From NCBI RefSeq assembly GCF_014851395.1, contig NW_024043372.1, positions 9,623,490 through 9,687,489 of the forward strand: a stretch of 64,000 nt of DNA, written 5' to 3'. A program made the translations under genes and the position numbers. Below are positions 34,501-48,000 of the stretch, piece after piece (within the stretch, counting starts at the first letter, position 1; each line of letters starts with the position of its first letter). The stretch comes from Micropterus salmoides (lineage: Eukaryota > Chordata > Actinopteri > Centrarchiformes > Centrarchidae). Under the pieces are notes generated by a model. It ran no database searches. It was not told the origin of the DNA and saw only the letters and a program-made list of their open reading frames with translations.

Positions 34501-37500
34501 ACACCTGTTTGTAGTTTAACTTATCTGAATTCTTTTTTAACTTCTCGCTTAATTTTACTTTTTCTTATCTCTCCTTTGTCGATAGGTGGAGGCATTTACA
34601 TTTAGCCTCAACTTGTTAATTGTCTTTTATTCTCTTCTATTCATGATTTTGTTCCTGCAATTTTTTTTAACTGTTAAATGCAAAACAACAAATATGCTAA
34701 GCTAACCTACCCTTTATAAATAAAGGTAAAATTACTACATGTAATGTAGTTCTGAGATACAGTTTTAAATTGGCCAGTTTTAAATATTTTGCCTGTATGT
34801 CCACAGGTTTTCAACACACATTAAATATCTGTACATGAGTGTTTGTGTTTATATCTATAAATGAGACATTTATCAAAAAGTTCCAAGTAAGTTTTGGAAC
34901 TACAGTTCCCGTCATGCTCTGGGTGTAAACAGAAAGTGTAATGTCCGTCTGTTAGCTGTGAGCTACACCTGTTTGATTTATCCTATATACCTCCTACATA
35001 TTGGTGAATCTACACAATTAAACATGCTGCATTAGTTACTAACAGTTTCTGTTTTCACCGTAACCATTAAAACTCTGAAACACAATGACTGAGGCAAAAT
35101 CTAAATCTTCTTTTCTATGATTTCTGAGAGTTGTCTTTGATTCCAGTGTGTAAGGTTTTACGGCGTACACCAGCGACACTGTTCAGTTGTTGCCCTACTT
35201 GTCAGCAACTCTGGGTTAAACCATCTTCACTCACAGGTAGGTGTGGTGCGGTCAGCGGGGCCTCGAGGACATGGATGATGCCATTTACAGCAGGAATGTC
35301 CCAATCCAACAGCAGCTGCTTGTTCACCAGCTTATAGCTCTGACGGGAGATAATTAAAAAGATTAACAAAGACACAAAATCAAGAAATCTGTTTAATAAA
35401 CATCTAATCTTTACTTAAATTTTTGGATTCATGGATGTGGGAGGTGCGTGTATGTGTGCGCCTGTTCCTGTACCTCGTTTTTGCCTTCAGTAACAGTCAG
35501 GTTGAACCCAAGCCTGGATATGATGAAATCCTGATGTCTCAGATCCTTGAACGATCGTCTGCCGTTATTAGCTGAGATGTGATACTCCAGATCTCTACCA
35601 GACAGAGTCTAAACACAAAGCAGAACAGAAAGTTTTCATTGACAGCTTCGCCTGTTGGAACCTGCTGGTATTCTGATTGAACTAGTTCAGTTCTAAAGGT
35701 TAAAGACCTAATTAGGAACTATTAAGTAAAGGTTAATATGTATGTGTGTGTGTGTGTGTTTATGTTCAAGAAGTAGAAAATGGGAGGTGGTGTGGGGGAA
35801 ATGGAGTTGGGAAGTATAGAGATTAAATGCTTTGAACTTAAGAAGAAAAAAAGGAGGGGGAATTAACAAGAAGAAGAAAAAGGAAAAGCAGAAAAAAATA
35901 TGAATGATTATATTCAAAATAATAAATTAATTGAATAAAACGTCTCTTCCTGCCTCCCTCCTCCGTCCCTCTGATTATTGTGATAATTTTCTACAATAAT
36001 AATGTAACAAATGTTCAATAAATGTTTCATTTAATTAATTTGTCTTAAGATATTTTGTTCAGGAAAAGGGACTGAAAAAAGATTTTACTTAACTGTACTT
36101 TATCATTATAATAGTTTTAAATGTTCTATCTCAGATATGTCAAGTGATCCACTGTTTGGCATCAAGTGTTGTTCATGTTGTGAGCATAAAGAAAAGTTTA
36201 AAACCAAAGTTAACCATCTGGTTTCTTCAACTTTCACTCAGGAACACAAATAATCCTTTAAACTTGAAAGAAATAATGATTTGACATTTCAACTTAATAG
36301 GCCTACTGTAACTATTCCTCAATATGTATTGATTAAATGTCAAATATACTTCATGTATTAGTAACAGTTAACAATTAAATGCTCAAAACAGTAATTAGAA
36401 TTAACTGTTACCATATGTATAAATATATTTACTTTTTTGTTAAGTAAAAAGTGAATTTGTTATAATATATTTACTTCTTTGTGAAATTTAAAAAAAGAAA
36501 GATGGCGCCGCTGTAGTTGCAGCATGTTGCAGGAGCTCTGGTAAACATTGTTTTTTTTCTGTATTTCCTTGTGTTTTGTCCCGTTTGTATAAAGGGGAAT
36601 CAGGCTGAGGGAAGCCAAGACAAAGCTCATGAGTTTAATTTGCTTTTCAACATCATCTCTGCCTCCACAGCTGCTGCCTCCTCACACCTCTTCTGTGATT
36701 AGGATGAGTCCTGTTATCTGCAGAAATTCTCAGATGTGGGATGTGTGATTAGTGGATAAGACCCTGAGTACAGGTGGTCGATCGCTTTGGCTATTTTCAG
36801 ACTGCAGGCCTTAATGCTCAATTCCGATTTTTTTCCCCCCCAGATCCAGTTTTTTTGTTTGACAGTTCATATTTCTGCTTAAATGTGGCCCATATCAGAC
36901 TTCAGTGTGAACTGTCCGTGGCCTGAAAGTGACCCGCATGCGTAGAATAATAACACGTCACACGCAGCACGCTGTCATGCAGAAGTGAACAGAGCCACAG
37001 AGGTTAGCTCCGATTAGCTCATACGTGCTAACCCTCCCAATTTTCATGCGAGACTCACGTTTTTCCATTGTCCTCTCAGGGGTCACATTTCTCCCAAATT
37101 ACTTTGGGACTTTGAACTTTCTGTCCTTTTCATTACGGTTTCCGGCGCTGTACAACGGATCTGCCCCATAACTCACTACCCCTCTCTCTCTCTCATAGTG
37201 TGGGTGGGAATAACCTCCTCATCTTAAATGTGGCCAAGATGGTTGTGAACACCATTTACACATGGGTATTCATCTTGACAACAGTCTGGAAGTGTAACAC
37301 TGAGGCTGTCTACAGGACGGAACAGAGCAGACTCTACTTCTTGAGAAAGCTTCAGTCCTTTAATGTGTGCAGCAAGATGTTGCACGTTTTTTACCAGTCT
37401 GTTGCTGCAAGTTTAGTTTTCTTTGGAGCCATCTGTTGAGGCAGCAGCATCAGAGCCAGTGACACTAAGAAGCTGAACATGCTGATTAAGAGGGCTGGCT

Positions 37501-39052
37501 GGCTGGGACCGCCCCGGAGCCTCTTGAGTTGGTTGTGGACAGAAGGATGTTGCACAAACTGCTCAAAATTATGGATAACACTTGCACCTCTGCACGAACT
37601 ACTGGTCGGACAACAAAGTCCGAAAGAGAGGAAACTCATTTGCACAGATATCGTCGAAGAGACATATCTCATATCTTCAAGCCTTTATGAATATTATATT
37701 TTTTAACCTACCTCATGTACGTTTTGTTTAAGTTGGGTATGTCTTGTAACTGTGATTTTATTGTATGTAAATGTCTGTGAAGGTTCTCAGTCATCCAGGT
37801 CATAGTTATCCAACGAAGGTTGAGGTCAAGGGCAACTGGACTTGGAAGAACATACTAGAAGACGTTTCAACAGTCGTCATGGTCATGGCCAAGTCTGAAC
37901 AACCATCGTTGGCATCTACACCTGAGGCCAAGAGGAAATGCTTGTTTATTTTTCTGGGAAGTTATTAAAGGACCGCATTGTAAGTGGGGGATAAGTGGTG
38001 GCGTAGACCTCCTTCTCTGTTCAACGACAGCTTCTCGATCTGGGTGTAGATGGCTTCCCTGACACCTCTTTCAAACCATCCATCTTCTGTCTAAAATGTG
38101 CACCAGGTGATCCTTAAACGACTGTCCTTTATCCTTCAGATGTAAATAAACTGCTGAGTCTTGACCTGAGGAGTTGGCCCTTCTGTGTTGAGCCATGCGT
38201 TTGTGTAGTGGTTGTTTTAGTCTCCCCAATGTACAGTTCTGTGCCTTCCTCACTACATTGGATCGCATACACTAGATTGCTTTTCTTGTGTTTGGGTGTG
38301 CGGTCTTTAGGGTGTACCAGCATCTGTCTGTGTGTTCTTGGGTTTAAAAAACAGTTTGTTGAAAATCCTCCTGAGTTTCTCTGATACTCCAGACACGTAT
38401 GGAATCACAATGTTGTTGTGTTTGACCTTCTTTTACTCATCCCCTGTAGTGTTGGTCTTCTTTCTGGATTTTGTCGCTGTTTTCACAAAGGTCCATTTAG
38501 GGTATCCACAGGCTATAAGTGCCCCCTTCACTTGCCACTAGCTGAGTTTCCCTACCACTCAGTCACAACGAAACGTCGTCTTATATCTTCCACCAAGTCC
38601 AGTTGCCCTTGACCTCAACCTTCATTGGATATTGTATGTAAAGCAGCAGTTTTTTAAATCCTAAATGTCTAATTCTTTATTTCTAAAATGCTTTTTTATT
38701 GCCTTTGACTATGACATGCATGATAAAAATAAGTAGATGTATTGTAACTGTTAGTTAAAGGGTAACACATTAGTAGCTAACCATTAATATAATACACAGA
38801 TTGGCAAGTAAAACGGTGACATAAAATACTTATGTTTCGGTTACTGGTTTTATATTAACTTGACATTACTTTAAAAGGGTAATTAGTTTTGGCATTTAGT
38901 AATTATTAAAAGATCGGGGCTGTGCCTCACCTGGTTTTGGGCGAAGCCAGAGTTGTGAGGAACAAACAGGGTGACGTCAGACTTCCCGTGAGACAGAAAG
39001 TCAACGAGCTGTCTGCCCTCAGTGGTCGAGCCGCTATAGTCCAACAACAACT

Positions 39053-39084
<32 letters not shown>

Positions 39085-42000
39085 GTTATTTAGATTTCTT
39101 GTCAAAACTAATCCACCCAATTATTCTGTGATGCATGCTTTTAAATCCTATTACCGTAACACCACATGAACACATCACATTTATTTATGCATACCTTAAA
39201 ACAGCTGTTCCAATGTGATTCAGGTCCACAAAGGTTGATTAGACTGTGTGGACCTGAGTCCTACACTATGAAATTTAATATACCCAGGATATCTTTTCTG
39301 TATCTAAGCAGTCACATAGCGTTGGTCATCAACTCTGTAAGTCAACCCAGGGTTTCCCAATCCAGCTATGAGTGTGTTCACATAATAGAGTAGGTATTAG
39401 CAGCATATGACCAATCGCAAACATGGACAAGTGTACTGTCAGCAGAGCTTCATATTTTACAAACGGAAAGCAAACTTTTATAGAATACGAGGAAGTTAAA
39501 GACACAGTTCAGGCTAAAAGGAACACAGCTGGAGGGACACAGCTGGAAAAAAACCTCAGACCTTGTGAATGTGTGTGAATAACAGACTTATCACTGCCCC
39601 GTCATTACAGCATAGTAGATCTGACTGTAATTACATTTGTGTGTGACATTAAATTAATGTGTAGCTTGTAACATATGTACGGTGTGGATGACAAGTTTAG
39701 GCTGTGAAACTGGCTTGGGGGCAAATAAAAAATAAATATAAAAACAAATTTCAAAAACAAAGTGTTAAGTACTAACTGTCAGATCTTGTAAGAAGAAGTA
39801 CAAGGCTTTAGTGCTTCAATCAGCCTCTGCTATAGCATGATATCGGTATAAGTTATAAAAGCACAATTAAATGACTTTGACATTGCTTGCAGCCAACAGG
39901 GGAAAACATTTAATGACGAAGACAGGAAGGTGCCCTCCTACACAGGAGGAGGCTACACTCCTGCTGCTCCTGCTCGTAAAAAAAAAAAAACAAAATTGTG
40001 AAAGCCAAAGGGCTTTGCCGGTCTCTGAACACTCTCGCAGATCCTGCACAAACGGTCAGGAACCGTCTCAGAGAAGCTCATCTGCATGCTCGTCGTCCTC
40101 ATCGGGGTCTCGACCTGACTGCAACTTTGCACAGCCATTGAAGAGGAGTGGACCAACGTCCCGCAGGCCACAATCAACAACCTGATCAACTCTATGCGAA
40201 GATGTGTTTCACTGCGTGAGGTAAATGGAGGTCACACCAGATACTGACTGGTTTCTGGACCCCCCCCCCCCTCCCAGTACAGTGAAACTGCACATTTTCA
40301 AGTGGCCTTTTATTGTGGCCAGCCTAAGGCACACCTGTGTAATACCCATGCTGTCTGATCAGCATCTTGATATGCCACACCTTTTGAGGTGGATGATTAT
40401 TTTGGCAAAGGAGAAGTGCTCACTAAGACACATTTTGACAGATTTGTGAAATATATTTGAGAAAAATAGGCCTTTTGTGTACACAGAGAAAGTCTTAGAT
40501 CTTTGAGTTCAGCTCATGATGAATAGGGGCAAAAACATAAGTGTTGTGTTTATAATTTTGTTCAGTGTAGCACTGCTATTTAAATAGCTGTATAACTGCT
40601 GTATAACTAAGTCTCAAATTTTCTTCCAGTTCTCAGTCCTTCAGGATGTATGTTATATTGTAAAACTGGTCAGATATTTGAATAAATGACCACAAGCAGC
40701 AGATGTCAAATCGATACAATACAACACGCCCCACTTCCGATACAGACGGGAAGTTTAAAGCCAAAACAATAGTACAATAATAGAAACGGAGCACTTCCTG
40801 TTTCTGAAACGCATACAGTCAATATGTTACGGACATGCACTTTATAGCAGACAGCAAGAATTTAAACTGAACTGAAACTAACTAACAGGGAGCCAGAAAA
40901 GAGGAGCCTGACTGGTTTAATGTTGAGGAGAAACCAGCAGGAATCAACCACCTGTTGAAAATGCAGCTTTCTACTATGTTTAGATTGTGGCTTTAACATT
41001 TCCTCCATAACAACAAGACATCTGTTCTTTCTCAGAGTTTTAGAGCTCCACATTTTAATCTCTTTTATAAGTCAGACCTTGAAATGAATCCTCCTACAGC
41101 TTTTTCTTTTTTGAGAGTGAGGGGGGGGCAGTTAAGTCAACACTACCTGTCAGCTGACAGCAGCTGCCTTTTCTTTTCATTAACTTTTCCTTTAAGTTTT
41201 CCGAAGCTCAGTTATCTTCAGGAGGTGTTTCTATCTTTCACAAAGGTTTGATTACCAAGTGTAAAAATACCTGCTGTCTTTTCCGTTTGTTGATTCTGTT
41301 TGTGTTTGCACTGTTACTGTTTTGTTGTGCAAGACTAAACCGTAAACCAGTTTGAAATAACACAGGAGACGACAAACTGTTCCTCTGTGTTTAGTTCTGA
41401 GATGTCTCTTTGTCTGAGGATGGAGAGGAAATTACTCCTTTTTTTTTTTTTTTTTTACAGCTAAATGGTCCAACTGTCACACTCACCTTGTAAAAGATAG
41501 AGAAGTTACTGTACGTTGCGAGGACACTGGTCAGGACGCCATTACAGAAGTCTCCGTTTCCAACGTAATCAGCAGGACACACACATGAAACATCTGCACG
41601 CGCGCACACACACACACACGTGTATACACACACACACACACACACACACATTAGTTATATTAAGGTTGTCTGCTGTTTATTTTTTGCACAGAATCATATT
41701 TGTGTCATTCTCACGTTTGGAGGTCTAATGTAGTGTCTCAGCTCTATCTCTTGATTTGTCTTCCGGTAAATTTTACCAGAAGTTGGGGTTGTATTGTCGT
41801 ACTCTGCAGCTGTGTAGTGAGCAACTCTCTCTCAATCAGGCTTTAATATTCTGGAGAATTTGTACTACAGTGGAATAAATGCTGACTGATACTAGTCAAT
41901 TAGTCAATGGGCAGAAACACCATCCAAGGAGGTTTAAATCTCTCATCCAAGAGGCTTCTTCATTTCTGACCTGAAGCTCTTGATTTAAACCTCCTTGGAC

Positions 42001-45000
42001 AACTATGCCAGACAACTTGAGTAACCACCTCAATGTTAAATCATTTAAGTAATTTATCAAGCCAAAACACCAACAATTCAAATGTGAGAATTTCACAAAT
42101 TTATTTGTTTTATGATTTAATTCTGATTAAATTTTCTAGTTTTTAGTTTCTATTTTCTAATAATAATAATCACCTCGGTACTCTATTCCCTGTCGTCAAA
42201 CTGGTGTCAGTCTTTCTCGAAGGCTGTATTCATGCCCGGTCCGGCCACATTCCCCGGGAGGCTGCTGAGCCCGGTTTTGATCAGAAGTCAGCCAATAGGA
42301 CCACTAGCTGCACGGCTAACTGAGCTAACCAGCTAACAGCAGCTACAGTAAGCAACAGTTAGTGGTTGCTTTAACAACAAGTAAAAATATCTGCCAATCG
42401 GAAAACTGAGAGCCAAGGCAAAGAAGCCGGAGGGCATCAGAGGGAAAACCAGAATATATTTTCTCAGTAAAATCAGTGAATAAAGTTAGAGTTGTTTTTG
42501 TACTGTAACTGTGAGGCCTGGCCCTCTCAGCGATGTTTTCAAACCTATATCTTTTCCCATTTGTGGTCTGATAAACAGCAAATCCATCAAATCCAGTGCT
42601 GTTGTTCAAGGAGGTCGTGTGGGAGTGACTGCCTTGAAAGTGACCAATCATAAGAGGTTACTGCCTCCAAATTGTCAAAAGTCACACGAGCAGAACTCAA
42701 CTTTGAGAGCAGAGTTAACCTGTTCAGATCATGCATGCCCTCCAGTGCTCGCTAAGAAGAAACTCTAATACGTGGTAGCTGTTTTGTTCTGATGCTTCCT
42801 ACGTTTTATCGCTCGCAGCTTCCTGTACAACTCTCGATTGTGGAATTTGTGAGTGAGGACTTATATTGTGCTAGTGGCAGTCAATATATGTCTGTGTGAA
42901 ATTATATAATTTAATTGTGAGCATGTTTTATCGCGATCGTGACATGACATAAATCTGACACCATAGTCTGAACACCGTGCTGCGGTAGTACCTTTGACCC
43001 TGTAGCAGTAGGCATCGTACTTGCTGCTCTGGTCCACAGGTTCTTTGTAGATAACCAGGCCCACGTGGTTGTCTCCACACTTGACCGAGGGGAAGCGAGT
43101 CGGGTATCCCACCTTCCCCCCCTCCATCCAGCCGGCCACGCACAGATGCATCCCCAGCTGTCAGGACCGGAGAAGGAGGATGACAGCAGCATAAATGATT
43201 GATCACAAGTACCAGCATGCACTGTTGTGACCTGGACTGGTAAAAGATGAAAACGATACTTCACAATTGACTTGAAGAAGTTGTTATAATGTGGCAAGAG
43301 AGGCAGAGACGTTTAGTATTAAGTCCTGTTTGTTATTTAACAGGATATCTCAAAAGATCTAAAGGTAAAGCTTGATTTAAGCTTCTGCATTAAGGACTCA
43401 CACCACACCAACTGTGGCTATATGCGAAGGCTATGAGGTTAAGCTGTAGCCGACATGAGCCTGATCAAAAATGTAGCTATATGTCAGGGCTACAGAGACC
43501 ACGTGGGGATTGGAAACTGTGTGGCTGCTTGTATTTTCACAAGATCATAAGATCAATACTCATGCAGTAAAGAGTTAATGGTTCAATAAACTGTTCATCA
43601 GGAAAAAAATGCTCAGGTATTTCCCAAAACACTAGTTTTTAGCAAATGTTATGGAAACTGGAAGAATTAAAACATTTGAGGTGGCGCTTGCTGCTCTCAC
43701 TTTATCTACCAAAACCAATGATCTTCATCTGCTTAAACATTGTTTCCTTTAAATATACAGTGTGTGTGTGTGTGAGTGAAGTGTATTGATCTGTGTGGTG
43801 TCTCTATGGAAACCCCTTCTGTAGGTGAGGTTACCTGCTGTGCGTCTCCCAGCTGTTTAAAGTTGGCCAGCGTGGCGTCCTCAGCCTTGCAGGCGGCGGC
43901 AGCCTGACTGAAGTTCATCTTGTACTTCCCCTCCAGAGAGCGCAGGTGGAAAACTCCGGCTGTGTTGGCTGAACCACAATAACCATGTTACCTTTACCTC
44001 AGATTACCGAGCCTTAACGAGCTGAGTACTTTTGCTTGCTAACGTTCGACTTTACAAACCTAGAATAAACAATGTTCTTCATAGCGTTACCATGGTAACA
44101 TGAACGCCATAAAAAGGTCAGTGGCAATGGAATCAACAGTTACCATGGCAACTGCAATGAGGTAGGACTGTGGCGCCAACATGGCTCCTGCTCAGCAGAG
44201 GCAACACATGCAGCTACTGGATCGATGGCAACACCAGATTATTGGTGTGACTGGATGGATATTATGGCTGTCTTGCACCATCAACTTTTACTGATGTGTT
44301 GCCTAGGGTGACCATCCGTCCTCTTTTGGGACTTAAAAAATGCGCCTGGCCGTGATTTCTAAATCACCCAAAATGTCCGGGATTCGGATTTTGTTTTCTA
44401 CAGTCAGCATTCATTGAGTGCGTTTTTGCATTTTTTCTTTAGGTCCCGCCTTCTCAGCTGCCACCATTGGTCTGTCATCCAGGCCTACACGTCCTTCACG
44501 TCAGCATTGCTCAAATTGCACCTCATTTTCCTCAGCACCACAGCCAAGAGAAAGAGCAACAGCTTGCTTTTCAACAGTGGCACATGGCGCCTGAACAGCT
44601 TAAAAATGCCCGAATGCAGTGACTGAAGTGGGCCGCAACTCACCGGTACGCAGCACTGGCACTTCCACATTTTACTCTTTGGCATACTGGGACTTTTTCC
44701 TGTGTACCAGCACTTCTCACAAGCTTCTGGTAACGTTACTTTTGTCTGCCCTCTCCTCCAGGGGAGACGGAGTAGGGAGAAGATTGTATGCACAGCCTAG
44801 ACGGGGCGGGACATTAAAAAAAGGTTGGCGCGCTACAGAAACTTTGGAAATGTTGAACTCATTCTGCATGAATGGTTATGAATGACAATTTTGCACTTAG
44901 CATTAACAAATTAGAGACGAGCAACCATGTAGAGCATTTTTTGCACAAGGATTTAATGAATGAGAGCAACTTAATGAAACTGCTGTAACTGGAATTAATA

Positions 45001-48000
45001 TTATACTAGTGGTAAGCAATTTATGATATTATCTGGAATTATAATACACTAATTACCCCTAATCAATCTTAACAAGAGAGAAAACGGTTTTATCTGGAAA
45101 TCAGTTGAATTGATGAATATCAATAAGCTGTTGAAATATTACAAATAGGCCACTATAAACAATCTGTAGACAAACATAAGCCAAATAAAGTGTAACCTAT
45201 AAATATATTCGAATTATACTAACGTTCAACTTTTTATTTAATATTGTATTATACTAATACACTGATTTATACTAGTTACTCCTCCAGGTGGATAGTGCCT
45301 CTGCAGTACACGTTAGGCGCGTTCAAGATGACTGTGGCTGACTTTCGCCGACTTGACAGTCTAACGTGAGCTGCATGCGCCTGCAGGGGCAAGGAATAAA
45401 AACGGCGCCGTCAAGTCAGACACAATCTACCTGCTTGAGCTTACTGTGAGCTGAGAATGACTGATCTCCACTGAGACCAGGCAAAAGTGTGGTTCCAATT
45501 TTGTGTGGCTGGAGAAAAGCAAGTGCGGTCGCTGAACTCGGCACCTGCAGGCGCCTTGCTCCCACAAGGTTTTAAGGTCATGTGACATGGTGACGTTTTG
45601 CAGCGCTGGCGAAAGTCTGAGACAATTTCTAACCAGCATGCCTTATGTTACGTTCAGCATGCATCACGTTAAGTCAGCGCTGCACAGTCAAACGCACCTA
45701 TTGCCACGGTGCCACCAATTACTTGAATCTCCCCCAGCCCCAACCTTCCTCCCACTGTGGGTGTCCGTCAGTGGCCTCCTGCCCCCACTGTCCTCTTTTT
45801 TGAAAACCAAAATATGGTCACCCTAGTGTTGCCATGGTAACAAAAGTCACTACAGATGTGTTACCATGGTAATGCAGGTCCTTGCAGACAGCCGCAGGGT
45901 CACATCCTCCGTTGTCTTCCAGGCAGCGGTCAACAGGGGGCACCAACTTCTCCAGACACTGGACTCCATTACCCAGATACCCCGGCAAGCACGCACACTC
46001 ACGCTCGTTCTGGAGGATCGATCAGGTTGAAGCAGGATATCGGGTTATGTGTTTAGATGTGGTTAGATCCTGTTCCTCTCCACTGTCTAACTAGTTTTCT
46101 GAGGCAGTGGTAAATATAATAAGAAACCTGCTGAGGTTCATTTAGTAGTTCAACTTGTCGCCACAAGTTGGGACAGAAAGAGAAATACATTTTTGTTTGT
46201 TGAGTTTGCCACCACCACTGACAGTATCTCTGTTCTGGATGTTGTCGACTAAAAACTGTTTTTTTTTTTTTTTTAAAACACAACATCTCTTAATTCTTAA
46301 TCCCTATCATACAGTAAAAAATACAGGTTTTTACTCACTGGACCAGTGAACTTGCAGGAGGCAAAGTCACTGCAGCCACCGTTTGGCTCTTCAACACACC
46401 TGGATTACAAACAAGCAGAAAAACAGAAGGCTGATGTCACATCTCTAACCGTGAAGGTGTTACATTGAGATAAAATTCAAACAGGAATTTACTTCAGAGA
46501 AAATGAAAGCCCACGCCCACCTGTTAATGGGCTCGCAGGAGTAGCCATCTCCTTGGTAATTGCTGTGACAGGTGCAGTTGACGAGCAGCCCCGTCTGGTT
46601 ACAGTCTGCGTTCTGGTGACAGCCACCGTTATACTCAGAGCAGAGATCTGGAGCTGCAGAGCGTTGAATAAGACTGTCATCTGAACTGCTCGCATGGTGG
46701 ATTCATGCCAGAACAAATGATGTGTGAATGTGTCTCATCTACATATTTACATATTACTCATTGTTATGCAGTATTTTGAGAGCATACAGCAATACAGGAT
46801 TTTCTATATATATATAATATATTCATCATGAGCTGAACTCAAAGATCTAAGACTTTCTCTATGTACACAAAAAGCCCTATTTCTCTCACAAATTGTTCAC
46901 AAATCTGACAAGATCTATGTTAGCGAGCACTTCTCCTTTACCGAAATAATACATCCACCTCCAAGGTGTGGCATATCAAGATGATGATCACACAGCATGG
47001 GTATTACACAGGTGTGCCTCAGGCTGGCCACAATGAAAGTCTTGGTGTTCTCATGGTGAATGGGGGCAAAAACAAAAGTGTTGCGTTTGTGATTTTGTTC
47101 AGTATATTTTTGAATTTTATTGTTTTGTCTCCACACTAGAACACTGGATTTGAAATGAAATTTTGGCCATAAAGCTGAAGTGTTGATTTTCAACTTTGAG
47201 GGGTTTTATATCGAGATTGGGTGAACACTGTTTGTTGTATAGCCCTGCAGAGTTCCCAGTTTTTGGACAATAAAAAAACACAATGACACCTGAAGTAAGC
47301 TACTCCCCCATCCTTATCACCTTCTACTGCAGCAGCATTGAGCGTGTAGTGAACCGACAGTGTGGATTTGTGCATTTTATATTAAATAATTTGGAGACTC
47401 AACTCCTCTTTTCTCTCCCAGAGAGAAGGAGGAGGGGGGCTGAGATCAACTTTCAACAGACGGCTGAAGAGACTCAAAGGAAAAGGTGTAAGGTTTCTCT
47501 CCCTAAGTGCTGTCTCTAGGCAGTTGATCGTAAAACTGGCCACCTTTGGCAACAGCCGAGATAAGCCTCTCGGTGCCTGAATTGTTAAAATGACAAAGAA
47601 ACTAACCAGAGATTACAAACAGCCTATCAGAACTCTTATTAAAGAAAGGGGCAGGAAACCCTAAACTGCAACACACATGTAACCATGGCAACTGACCTTC
47701 CTCTGCTTTTGATTACCTCTCATCAAAGGGATACTCCTCGTCACAACCAGGTGTGACAAAATCCAGGACACCAAGGACAGCCCTGAACTTTATGTAAACA
47801 AAGACTGCAGTCTCCAAAGACTCAAAGCATTACCTGTTTAATTAAATAATCTTTTAGTTACTTGATTATGTTTGCCTCTATTTGAGTAGTTACGTTACCA
47901 TGTTGTTGCTATCTGTGGTTGATATTATTGCTGAAAAAGAATCTAAATAAGTTACTTTTGCAGTGTTTTAATTTTCAGCAAGGTTAAGGACACTCTTTCA

